Assembly: GCA_024734495.1 (NCBI GenBank)
Contig: JALMQS010000128.1
Span: 18,159,079 to 18,223,078 of the forward strand
Direction: 5' to 3'
Length of the DNA stretch: 64,000 bases
Source of the DNA: Forficula auricularia
Lineage: Eukaryota > Arthropoda > Insecta > Dermaptera > Forficulidae
Part shown: positions 12,141 through 20,718 of the stretch, piece after piece
How positions within the stretch are numbered: position 1 is the stretch's first letter
Layout of the letters: each line of letters begins with the position of its first letter
The notes under the pieces: generated by a model
The model's input: only the letters and a program-made list of their open reading frames with translations
Databases searched by the model: none
What the model was told of the DNA's origin: nothing
Program-made: the position numbers and the translations under genes

Positions 12141-12470
12141 GCACCAAAATCTAATCAGCTCTTAATCTCAATTCACCAAAACTACGTCTGAAATTTGGTT
12201 TTGATATTCACACCAGTTTTGAGCTAGCTCGTCCACACAATTTGATAACGCACAGACTAACAGACATTTTGACAAAACAGTTATTATCTCGAAAAATATA
12301 ATTTTTTCGATGTTCACTTATTAGAGCTTTTTTGTAGACCGAAAAGCCATGGTTTTTTAATCAAAGTAGTTTTAGCTGTTTTTGAGATATTTCGAAAAAG
12401 AAGCAAAAAAAAAACCACTTTTTTCATGCACGATTACAATACTTGACCATACCCTGTATGGTAAAGTAAA
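12141..12470. repeat. Interspersed repeat copy inserted in the hAT element
   Basis: Runs from GCACCAAAATCTAATCAGCT to CCATACCCTGTATGGTAAAG and matches 17288-17540; inverted matches are at 42830-43105 and 62655-62960. It includes a short ACAGACTAACAGACA motif and the palindrome ATACCCTGTAT. Non-coding. Confidence 0.7.
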
Positions 12471-12702
12471 AAGAAACCTGGATGTTTCAAAAAGCTAATT
12501 TTTAGTTTTATTTTAACTTTATCTATTCAACTATTAATAGTAGTATAATTCAAGAGAAAGTGTCAAGATCTTAATTTTCCATAAGACTAAGAAAATGGTT
12601 ACATTTTAAAAAATTTTATTTTCAAAAATTTTCTCGGTAATGTGTGATTCAAACTTCACCAAAGCATAGATAGAGACTTAAACTATTATAAATATAATAT
12701 AG

Positions 12703-12987
12703 TTATAATCTAATATTTTTATTTAATATTGGCGGCGAAAAGGACCACCTTAAAGCCTTATTTCTTAAAATTGATTTTTCATTATCATTAATAATTTTTA
12801 CTGCTTCATAATTTGTACTTAATGAATTCACAGCATCGTATCGATCAGACCATCTAGTATTTATAAGTATCTTTAAAGAACAGCCATAATCTTGTAATAA
12901 ACTCCATCTTTGTGGAGAAGCAGAAAAAAATGTGTATATTTTTTGAACTTTAGCGAAATAGTCAGCAGTCTTTTTTTCTTTACTCAT
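12703..12987 (-). pseudogene. hAT transposase internal fragment (ZMYM1-like type)
   Basis: A 94-residue frame includes AKVQKIYTFFSASPQRWSLL and then INTRWSDRYDAVNSL. This is the FFSAS..RW and TRWS.RYDAV region typical of the middle of hAT transposases related to ZMYM1/DUF4371 proteins. The catalytic N-terminal part is absent, and the C-terminal part lies ~1.2 kb further on in broken frames (11225-11530). It is therefore a relic that cannot support transposition. Confidence 0.82.
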
Positions 12988-13099
12988 ATTTCTTTTATCT
13001 CCGGCTGAGCGGGGCCCTTGTTTTTCCGGGCCCCGGCGAGCAGGCGAGCGCCCGGTGCGCCCATACTAGAATCCGGCACTGTATACGGGCATGTTATTT

Positions 13100-13264
13100 G
13101 AAAAAAGTATTTCATTGATAGTCTTTTTTGACCAAAGATGGCAGCACTTAATACACGCGACTGTTCACGTGACCGGCAAACTAGCCAATGAGAATGACGC
13201 TGCGACGAGTACTTGGGAAGGGGAAAGCAACGCCAACGCCAACTTGCTTGTCGCAAAGCCAGTC
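13100..13264 (+). promoter_or_regulatory. Putative nemo promoter
   Basis: Between the hAT end and the leader lies a GC-richer block with recognisable sites: AAGATGGC (YY1/Pho-like, 13135-13142), an E-box CACGTG in TTCACGTGACC (13166-13171), CCAAT (13185-13189) and ATGACGC (CRE-like). An insect initiator-type TCAGTC at 13263-13268 follows; AGGTT at +28 relative to its A is close to a downstream promoter element (one mismatch). No TATA box at -30. The sites are seen; promoter function is inferred from their clustering just upstream of the nemo exon. Confidence 0.5.
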
Positions 13265-13488
13265 AGTCAACTCAATTCCTAAACATACCATAGGTTATAA
13301 TTTGTGTGATTGTTGATAGTGTATGTGCTGCAGCTGATTAACACGAACATGTTCAGTTGATGAACACTTTCAAATAACACAATCCCGGTGCGAGTGTTTG
13401 TTGGTCGACCATCTGAATTGTGCGCTTGGCATGGACCACGGGGCCAATTAAAGCAAATCAAGCCTTCAACTCCTTTGTGTTCCCATCT
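13265..13488 (+). other. Putative nemo 5' leader with four short upstream ORFs
   Basis: If transcription starts at the TCAGTC initiator, the leader is ~224 nt. It has ATGs at 13323, 13349, 13360 and 13431, each followed within 2-6 codons by an in-frame stop; all terminate before the main ATG at 13489. An in-frame TGA at 13414-13416 closes the nemo frame upstream. Such leaders often lower translation of the main frame; the effect here is inferred. Confidence 0.45.
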
Positions 13489-13805
13489 ATGGCTGTTGTT
13501 GGCCCCAGTCGACACTCGAGGGTGTCCATGCCATTGATGCAGGGCGGCGGCGGTGTCGGTGGAACCGGGGGTTCCGCAGCCACGGGGGCTGCCCCTGGGG
13601 CTGGAGCCTCCGGAGCCAATGGACAAGCTATTCTCACGGCTGCAGCCGCTCAGAATTATTATCATCCCCAGCATGGACACACCGCCGCTGCAGCAGCAGC
13701 CGCGGCCGCTGCAGTAGCTGCAGCTGCGGCGGGGCATGCGGGCTCCCAGGCGCAAGACGTTCAGCCAGATAGACCTATTGGCTACGGTGCTTTCGGAGTT
13801 GTCTG
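13489..13805 (+). CDS. nmo: nemo / Nemo-like kinase, first coding exon (partial)
   Basis: Nemo (NLK) is a proline-directed Ser/Thr kinase of the MAPK-related CMGC group that tunes Wnt/beta-catenin, TGF-beta, Notch and planar-polarity signalling. The exon encodes 105 residues plus two bases of a Trp codon. Residues 19-49 are Gly/Ala-rich, 56-64 are His/Tyr-rich (QNYYHPQHGH), 66-81 are poly-Ala with one Val, and 91-106 read VQPDRPIGYGAFGVVW, almost identical to the start of the NLK kinase domain. IGYGAFGVV (97-105) is the ATP-binding glycine-rich loop. The poly-Ala uses mixed GCN codons. I chose the ATG at 13489 because an in-frame TGA lies at 13414 and no earlier in-frame ATG exists; residue 14 (13528) or 17 could be alternative starts. 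The exon ends TCTG|GTAAGTG. The VAIK lysine, HRD and DFG motifs must lie in exons beyond this window. Confidence 0.93.
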
Positions 13806-14210
13806 GTAAGTGATTAACCCTGCTTGAATCCGCCGTTAGGAAATGTGTCAAACGCTGCTGATCGCGTTTGACGTTTCCACCTAACCTCTTAGCCGATCTG
13901 TCAATTTCCCTTCTGCCCTCTCTCCCCCCTTTACTATCGAGTATTTCTTATTTTATTTCTACTACTTACAACAAAGGGAAACCTAGTTTCTAAGACAAGT
14001 AATGCTAATCACAAAAAACAAACAAAATTTAATATTGTTGTTTAGGAAAGAAACTATTTTTCACATTTTTTTACCACTTACGATCGTAATTTTAAGTAGC
14101 AACGATGCATGATTTTCTTTCGTACGGTATTAATATGACATATATGATGAAAAATAGATTTAGCAGGTTTACACTCTAAGGCTACGATATACCAAATACA
14201 ATTAATTTGT

Positions 14211-14262
14211 TTGAGACTATAGTTTCGAATTCTTGACCTTCATTATCTGTCTTTTAAATAGA
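14211..14262 (-). ncRNA. Decayed hammerhead-like motif
   Basis: On the minus strand GACAGATAATGAAGG precedes GAAACTATAGTC, paralleling GACTGATGATGAAGG ... GAAACTATAGTC at 8925-8960. CTGATGA is mutated to CAGATAA, so catalysis is not expected. Confidence 0.35.
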
Positions 14263-14303
14263 AATAGTTTATCTGTTATTTCTCATGGGTTCACTTACCC
14301 GAT

Positions 14304-15100
14304 TGGATATAGATAAATTCGGTTTGTTGTTATAGCAAGCTAGCCACATAATTTTAATTGAAAATATTTTGTTTTGTCTAGAGTAGATTCTGAGTAGTTT
14401 ATTCATGAAGAAAATCATGATTTTTAGAAAATTTCCGTGAGTAATATAGTGTTTCTGTGAGTATGATACTAATTTTCTTCTATAATGTTCAACCGATATA
14501 GATATAGATAAATTCGTTTTGTTGTTATAGCAAGCTAGCCACATAACTTTAATTGAAAATATTTTGTTTTGCCGAGAGTAGATTCTGAGTAGCTTATTCA
14601 TAAAGAAAATCATCGTCAAGTCAGTGATTTTTAAAAAATTTCTGTCAGTAATTGAGTGTTTCTGCGAGTATGATACTAATTTTCCCCTATAACGTTGAAC
14701 CGATATAGATAAATTCGTTTTGTTGTTATAGCAAGCTAGCCACATAACTTTAATTGAAAAGATTTTGTTTTGCCGAGAGTAGATGCTGATTGATAAAGAG
14801 AAATCATCTTCTTGATACAAATAAACACTACATATTAAATATAAATATAATATGTATATACAAATATCATATTTGGTGTAGGTACCTATATATGTTTATG
14901 TTTATTTGCATCAAACAGAGGACAACCTCATTGATTTTTCTTTATAAAATCTTATATTCGTGAAAAAAATCAAGCTGCCATTTTTACAGATCCTTATGTT
15001 ATGTCAAGTCAGTGAGTGATTTTTAGAAAATTTCTGTGAGTAATTGAGTTTTTCTGTGAGTATGATACCAATTTTTCCCTATAACGTTGAACCGATAATT
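14304..15100. repeat. ~200-bp tandem repeat, about three copies plus fragments
   Basis: A unit starting GATATAGATAAATTCG and containing GTTATAGCAAGCTAGCCACA repeats at ~14304, ~14500 and ~14702. The tail of a further unit reappears at ~15003-15100. A small inverted repeat (14813-14905) interrupts the array. The minus-strand open frame over the array is a by-product of the repeats. Confidence 0.8.
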
Positions 15101-15181
15101 ATGTTATTTTGAGTTTATCTTAACAATGCCTGGAAATTGACAAGAATGATTAACAAAAAAAAAAAATTGGACTGCAGAATA

Positions 15182-15447
15182 GATGGAAAGGCAGCCCAAG
15201 GATAATGAATGCTATTTTCATCCTCAAAACCGATGTTTCGAAGGATCTTATTTTCTTTGTCAGGGTTTGGAAGGGTTAAAGAAGGAAACATACAAGAAGG
15301 AGAAATATCTTTTATGTTTCCTTCTTTAACCCTTTTAAACCCTGACAAATAAAATAAGATCCTTCGAAACGTCAGTTTTTAAGAAGATAAGAATGACGTT
15401 CCAATAAATTATTTTATTTTTCATTATCCTTGGCCTGCCTTTCCATC
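15182..15447. mobile_element. Foldback element with two opposed hammerhead relics
   Basis: The arms share ATGGAAAGGCAG and GATAATGA at their ends and GTTTCCTTCTTTAACCCTT near the centre. Each arm contains CTGACAA, GATCCTTC, GAAAC and a GTC or ATC triplet (plus strand 15342-15373, minus strand 15232-15263). Helix I (AAACC with GGTTT) is kept in the minus copy. CTGACAA would be CTGACGA before CpG decay. Confidence 0.6.
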
Positions 15448-17081
15448 ATTTCTCCATTTAAATTTTATCAGTCTGTCTCCAAAAGAAAATACTTCTAATT
15501 TATTTAGAATATTTTATTCCAATATTTTTTTTCAATTTTTGAGATTTTGTTCAAAAGTAAACGCTTCGTTTTTTTTTTGTATGTTTGACTGTTGTCTGTC
15601 AGTTTGTCAAAGAATTGTAGCTCGTTAACTAAATAAGATACTTGAAATTTACAAGCTATATTTCGTATTACAATTTTAATCAAATTATTATTTTTGGGAG
15701 TGTCCAATTTTTTGTAATGACAAAATTAAAAAAAAAAAAATTCTCTTTGAATGTGGGCTATCTCTGCAAAGATAACCTTAGAGTTAGGCCAAATTGTTTT
15801 AAATGTAATTTATTTTTAAATGACCTTGTGAGAGAGCCTTAATTTGGTCATTTTAAGGCGGTTTTTGTTCCTGTTTTTGTTCAGAAGTGACTTAAGACTG
15901 AAAAATTCAACCAATTCCTTTATTCTTTCCTTATCAACAAATTAGATATTTCAGGTGATTTGAAAGAAATAATATACGGAAACCTCGGCTTATTTTTTAT
16001 TTTTGTGCAGGATCTGAGTTTGTTCGAGATCAAAATTCCTTTAAAACGTTGAAGTGATAATTAATTATGAAATTTTGAATTTAAAGATTTTAATCAACTA
16101 GAAAATGTCAAGACCGATTTTTAAAATTTTCATTAAAATATTTTATTAAAGTATGTTTTTTAATTTTTTTTAAATTTCTCATCGTCTCTTATGATTTCGA
16201 TAAAAAATAAAAATGAGTTAGTCTAGACTACAAGGTCTACAAAAAAGCTTTTTGAACATCCATGTATATTATAAGAAATGTTAGAAATTTCTCAATAATA
16301 GCTCTAATGATTTTGATAAAAAATCAACTGATGTAGGCACCACACGAATTTCACATTAGTTTCTCCCTTATTTGAAATCTTCATACCAATTTTCTTCATT
16401 CAAATTATTTCAATTTGGGTTTCCCCAAGCCGTTTAAAAAAAACTGAAAAATGTCGAAATTGCAAAATACCCAAAATCTTCAAGTAAACATGTACTTCCA
16501 GTTCTTCGATTTTAGTCAAAATCATGATGTACTTCTTCTAGACTCGAGATAGTTTAAGTTTCAAATCCCAAAGCTCTACGACTTACCGTATACGAGATAT
16601 GGATATGAATAAAATATTTATTTTGCGACACTTCTAATTTACCCCCTCTTTCTTTATTTAAATCGGATTAAAATTTATACACGACTAATAACGTATGACA
16701 CTTGATAAATTCACCAATTTAAAAAAAATCGTAGGAACCGTTTTTGAGAAAATCACAAAAAACGAAAAATCTTTCATGTAAAGGTCAACTCCCAAAGAGT
16801 CAGGACACCGGCAGGCGATCGCAATAATTCACATTATATTCGATATCGTTACATGATATAGAGAATATATGTATATTTGAAAGTAAAAATATTTGAGTAA
16901 ACACAGGACTACAAAGTCTACAATAAAACTTAATCATGATAATTACTTAAACTCAAAAAGCTCTTTTTGCAAAGATTTATCTTGCTTAGACCAGGGAGTA
17001 TAATCTAATTGTGACGAGTACCCTTATCTTAATTCTAGGGTACACATTTTTATCAAAATCGCAAGGAAATTAAAAATAAGC
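15448..17081. other. No gene seen; one dispersed repeat
   Basis: AT-rich. About 16330-16560 recurs inverted at 22745-22985. A strong acceptor-like tract ends TTTTTGTGCAG at about 16015, but no matching exon follows. Confidence 0.45.
16330..16560. repeat. Dispersed repeat (inverted partner at 22745-22985)
   Basis: Shared blocks include ACATGTACTTCC, CTTCGATTTTAG and TTCATTCAAATTA on opposite strands ~6.4 kb apart. Non-coding. Confidence 0.65.
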
Positions 17082-17540
17082 TGACGTGTTCTGATGTGGC
17101 CATCCACTTGAGTTAACCATACAAACTGGGCCCTAAAATTATTTATAATCATGTAGGGGGGGAGTTAGTTTTTGCAGTTTTAGACTTCTGGGGGTACACT
17201 GATTATATATACAAAATTTGGTTAAATTTGCTCAAATGGCCTAGATTTTTAATGTTTAACCTCCACCCCTCTTAATTTTGGGTCGTAATGCACCAAAATC
17301 TAATCAGCTCTTAATCTCAATACACCAAAACTACGTGTGAAATTTAGTTTCGATATTCAAACTACTTTTTGAGCTAGCTCGTCCACAAAAATTTGGTAAT
17401 GCACAGACTAACGGACAACCAGACAACCAGACTAACAGACATTTTGACAAAACAATTATTATCTCTAAAAATATAATTTTTTCGATGTCCACTTATTAGA
17501 GTTTTTTTGTAGACCATACCCTGTATGGTAAAGTAAAAAA
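17082..17540. mobile_element. Right arm of the large inverted-repeat element family
   Basis: Begins TGACGTGTTCTGATGTGGCC as in 2278-2295. It continues through one ATACAAAATTTGG sub-repeat and then the repeat also seen at 12141-12470, ending CCATACCCTGTATGGTAAAG. This links the 1-2560 family with the 12141 repeat as parts of one element. No left partner adjoins it, so it is a solo arm. Confidence 0.6.
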
Positions 17541-18489
17541 TGAAATATTGTACTCTAAAAACAGATGGTATCCAATTATAGCCGAATTCCCTCAAAGATT
17601 ATGTAAAATATAATAAATTTAATATAATAATTATGATTATAAATAATATAAAATGCATTCTATGAAATTTACCTTGTTTGGAATCACATTTTTTTAATCA
17701 ATCATAATTATTTCATACTCAATTTTAAACTCTAATTGAATTTGATCTTAATCATATCTTGGATGATTTATTTGTATTAAAAATTGCATATTACTATATG
17801 AAATTTTTTGTAAGGTAATTTTGATCACCAATTCGATGATTTATGCATGCTTTTTTGTGATATTTGCTTAACTTAATGAATTAGTGATCAAAATATTATA
17901 TATTATTTTTATTAATATAAATTTTAATTTTATGTGTGCAAAGAATGTCACTCATAAAGATACAGGAACGATGGAAGCAAAAGAGTGTTCAAGAATCATT
18001 TATTGAAATCATTCAGTTTTCTATTTCAACGCCTCATCACTTTTCCAATGCGTTCTATAAATGGCTAAAGAATATCTTAGCAATACATATCGGAATAAAT
18101 CTTAAAGGAATATCTCATTTTATATTTTTGCGAAATTTTAATACTAACTAGCAAGTTTTTCAGTATACTCATGAATCACATAATGTGAATTACCATGTCT
18201 CTATAATCATGTATTGTGAGAATTTATGTGTCCTTATGTCTGGAAGATTTCTATCAGAAAGAAATTAAGTCTGGTTTGAATTAAAATTAACTAGATTGCA
18301 TGAACTTCATCTTTCAAGAAATCTAAATTAATTACAGGAATTTGTGATTATTTTGCGATGAATGAGGCAACAATTATTGATTGCTAAATTGTATTATTAT
18401 TGTTATGCTTATTCCAACCAACCATACATCATTTATTTAAATCTTCTATCAAGCTGAAAAATCATCATCCAAACGCCAGCTCTTTTTTT
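17541..18489. other. No feature seen
   Basis: AT-rich DNA without recognisable gene, RNA or element ends. Confidence 0.4.
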
Positions 18490-18660
18490 ATTTTTTAATA
18501 TTGATTCAAGATGGTGCAATCTTTGTAGTCCGGGGTAGACTTTTGCATCATGAGAAGAAGAAGGAAAATTGAAAGAGTTGTGATTGTGAGGGATCGGATC
18601 GGAGTTGAAGGTATCTGTGAATTCGCGTCTTGAAAGGCTGAAGGATAAATTGAAATTAAA
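18490..18660 (+). repeat. Copy of an unclassified dispersed repeat
   Basis: AGAAGAAGAAGG, GAGTTGAAGGTAT and the segment after it resemble 52800-52900, and in inverse 57030-57100. Function unknown. Confidence 0.35.
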
Positions 18661-18931
18661 ATCCTTAACCTGTAGGGGTTTTATTTTTATTTTAATATCT
18701 TCTAAAAATGCTTCTGAATGGAAAAATATTAAATTTGAGATTTCTTTTTATATATTCAGCTATAATGAAAAATATTTTGCATTTAAAGCAATTCTGATTT
18801 TATTACTTATTGAGAAATGAGAGTAGGTATATTTATTCCGCTCTGTCTAGCGAGTATGGCAATATTAATTAAGTGGATATCGATGAGGCAGTCCAAATAA
18901 AGAAGATAATTTACACTATCTTTTTATTCAT

Positions 18932-18975
18932 AAAACCGACGTTTCGGAGGCTATTCCCTCCTTCTTCAGGGTTTT
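18932..18975 (-). ncRNA. Hammerhead-ribozyme-like motif (best helices in window)
   Basis: Read on the minus strand: helix I AAAACC, then CTGAAGA, an extra A, helix II GGAGG-GAATAG-CCTCC, GAAAC, the GTC triplet, and helix I GGTTTT. Helix I is 6/6 and helix II 5/5 complementary. Helix III is only the AC/GT pair with no loop, as in the minimal dimer-type hammerheads reported in Penelope-like elements. Confidence 0.65.
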
Positions 18976-19086
18976 GAAAAGTCAGTGAAGGAAATCCAAT
19001 ATTAATTAATTTTTAAAAACTTAGCTATTTCTAAATGACATTTTGTAAAGATACCTACTATGATATCTGGGGATTTTGTATACTTA

Positions 19087-19412
19087 GGGCCATTTGTATG
19101 TCGGTTGATAAACTCTTTTTAAACATTGACAAAGGGTAAAACCGAGGGGTGAACCGCAATTGGAATTAGGTGTACACGTCTTTGGAATTATTTTGGAATT
19201 CATTAGATAATGCCCCTTCATCTATTGTCTTCTACTTGGAAATGAAAGTGGAAGTAGGTGTACACGATATTAGGTCGCGGTTCACCCCTCTGGTAAAATC
19301 TTAAAATTCACCTTGTTCCTGGCGGGATGACCAATAAGATGACAGGTGAATTCTAAGCTTTTACCCTTTGTCAACGTTTAAAAGAGTTTACCAACCGACA
19401 TACAACTGGCCC
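19087..19412. mobile_element. Harbinger-like MITE, TTA target duplication, split by another MITE
   Basis: Ends GGGCCATTTGTATGTCGG and its inverse ACATACAACTGGCCC, flanked by TTA (19084-19086, 19413-19415). The inner arms carry CTTTTTAAACATTGACAAAG and inverse. A second MITE interrupts it at 19142-19293. Confidence 0.82.
19142..19293. mobile_element. MITE with GGGGTGAACCGC ends, nested
   Basis: Termini CCGAGGGGTGAACCGC and inverse GCGGTTCACCCCTCTGG; flanked by TAAAA on both sides (GGTAAAA if terminal bases are shared). Copies of the same family lie at 37207-37343 and 59246-59399, the latter with an exact 8-bp duplication. Interior has GGTGTACACG near both ends. Confidence 0.8.
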
Positions 19413-19923
19413 TTAGCCTAAAAACTTCTACTAATTTTCCTTTTAAAAAAATGTATGACAAATGACATCTAAAATCCCATGGGAGTCATTAATAGAGTAA
19501 GAATTTGCATTCATGATAAATGTTTACTAACATTTTCAATATATCAATTCTAAACATTCTCGTAAATAATTATGTTCAATAATAGTGAAATTAAATTATT
19601 CTTCACAATGGAAATAATACTCTTGGAATCCGTACCTTTCTTTCATTGTCCGACTAAACCCTTTCACAATGATAAGATTAGGTAAATATATTAGTACCGT
19701 TTCAACTAACCAGAAAATGTTACTTCTATTAAAGATGATTCAAATCACAAAAAGCAAAGAACTGAAAACATTTCACTAAAAATTAAAGTTTCACATTTTT
19801 GATATTCAATAATGTTTTTTTTATACACATCGTGTAAGTAATATATATATATATATTGAAAATAAATTATTTAAGGTCAAATCAAAGATCTTATTAGATA
19901 ATTATGTACATATTGCATGTAAG

Positions 19924-19980
19924 AGGGTTTCATCCCCTCAGGAGTCGAACCCGAGCGGACAATATCCTAATCCTAGAGAT
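19924..19980 (-). repeat. tRNA-like fragment (B-box), SINE relic
   Basis: Minus strand contains GGATATTGTCCGCTCGGG running into GGGTTCGACTCC, a good pol III B-box. Closely resembles 60448-60500. No cloverleaf could be closed. Confidence 0.4.
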
Positions 19981-20123
19981 AAATTTGTAAGCCTTGTGAG
20001 TGGTTTAAAAAAATTATTGGGGTATTTTATAAGATTTAAATCACATTTGAATTTACTTCGATTGAGGATAATAGGAATAGAATACACTCCATCCTAGTCT
20101 TCCCAAAAGATTCTGTGAAATAT

Positions 20124-20167
20124 TTTGAATAGAATGAAGTTGAGACTTACGAAACTATAGTCTCAAA
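20124..20167 (+). ncRNA. Decayed hammerhead-like motif
   Basis: Helix I TTTGA/TCAAA, AGT/ACT as a reduced helix II, GAAAC (20151-20155), TATA, GTC (20160-20162). The CTGATGA strand is degenerate. Same sub-family as 8922-8964 (GAAACTATAGTC). Confidence 0.35.
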
Positions 20168-20429
20168 TAAATAAAAAATTTATTTTAAACAAAAGACCTA
20201 ATCTTTAGACTGTGTTGTTGACATTTAAATCCGTCCTGGAATTGATTGGGAATTATCGTCAAAACAGGTAGAAAGAAACCTGTCAATAACAGCAATATGT
20301 TTCGAAAAAGAAACCATTCATTCATCTGAATGATTTCAGTTGATAATACTCTAAAGGTTGAACCAATCAGCTTAGTTTCAGACGAAATATCTTTAATTTA
20401 GGACTAAACATTTTAATTATAGTATTTAA

Positions 20430-20432
<3 letters not shown>

Positions 20433-20462
<30 letters not shown>
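20433..20462. repeat. (TA)n microsatellite
   Basis: About 15 TA dinucleotides. Other AT runs are near 1771, 41288, 49487 and 55280, and a (TTTA)n run near 39340. Confidence 0.9.
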
Positions 20463-20465
<3 letters not shown>

Positions 20466-20718
20466 AACTTGACACTAGTTTGATTTAAAACTAAAGCTAT
20501 CCCAAGGTTGGGAAAGGAAAAAATGTAGACAAAATATGTCTCATCAGGTAAATTTTGTTGTTCAAATGGAAAACAATGGTATCTATTCTAGTTTCTTCAA
20601 AATTATTATTACTTATTAATTGCTACGCCTCATTCCTCTTCCGAATACTTATGATAACATTACGAAATCTTTTGAAATTATAATTATAAAATAATTAGAA
20701 TCAAAAGATTATAGCCGT

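Larger units (their letters stand above)
10820..13081 (-). mobile_element. hAT transposon, defective, 8-bp target duplication
   Basis: The left end CAGTGCCGGATGTAG and the inverse complement of the right end, CAGTGCCGGATTCTAG, match. TATACGGG flanks both ends exactly (10812-10819 and 13082-13089), the 8-bp duplication expected for hAT. The 2262-bp body holds two transposase remnants on the minus strand (12703-12987 and 11225-11530), with the N-terminal half missing and frames broken. A later repeat lies inside it at 12141-12470. The right end sits about 180 bp upstream of the likely nemo start site. Confidence 0.92.

Noticed and set aside
13279..13851. Long minus-strand open frame opposite nemo exon 1
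   Set aside because: It is the antisense shadow of the GC-rich nemo exon; its translation has no recognisable domain, while the plus strand matches NLK.
14269..14820. 183-codon minus-strand frame with repeated peptide blocks
   Set aside because: It simply translates the ~200-bp tandem repeat; no start context or family support.
16005..16060. Strong acceptor-like tract ending TTTTTGTGCAG as nemo exon 2
   Set aside because: The sequence after it does not encode the conserved VTDPRDG segment and meets a stop soon, with no donor.
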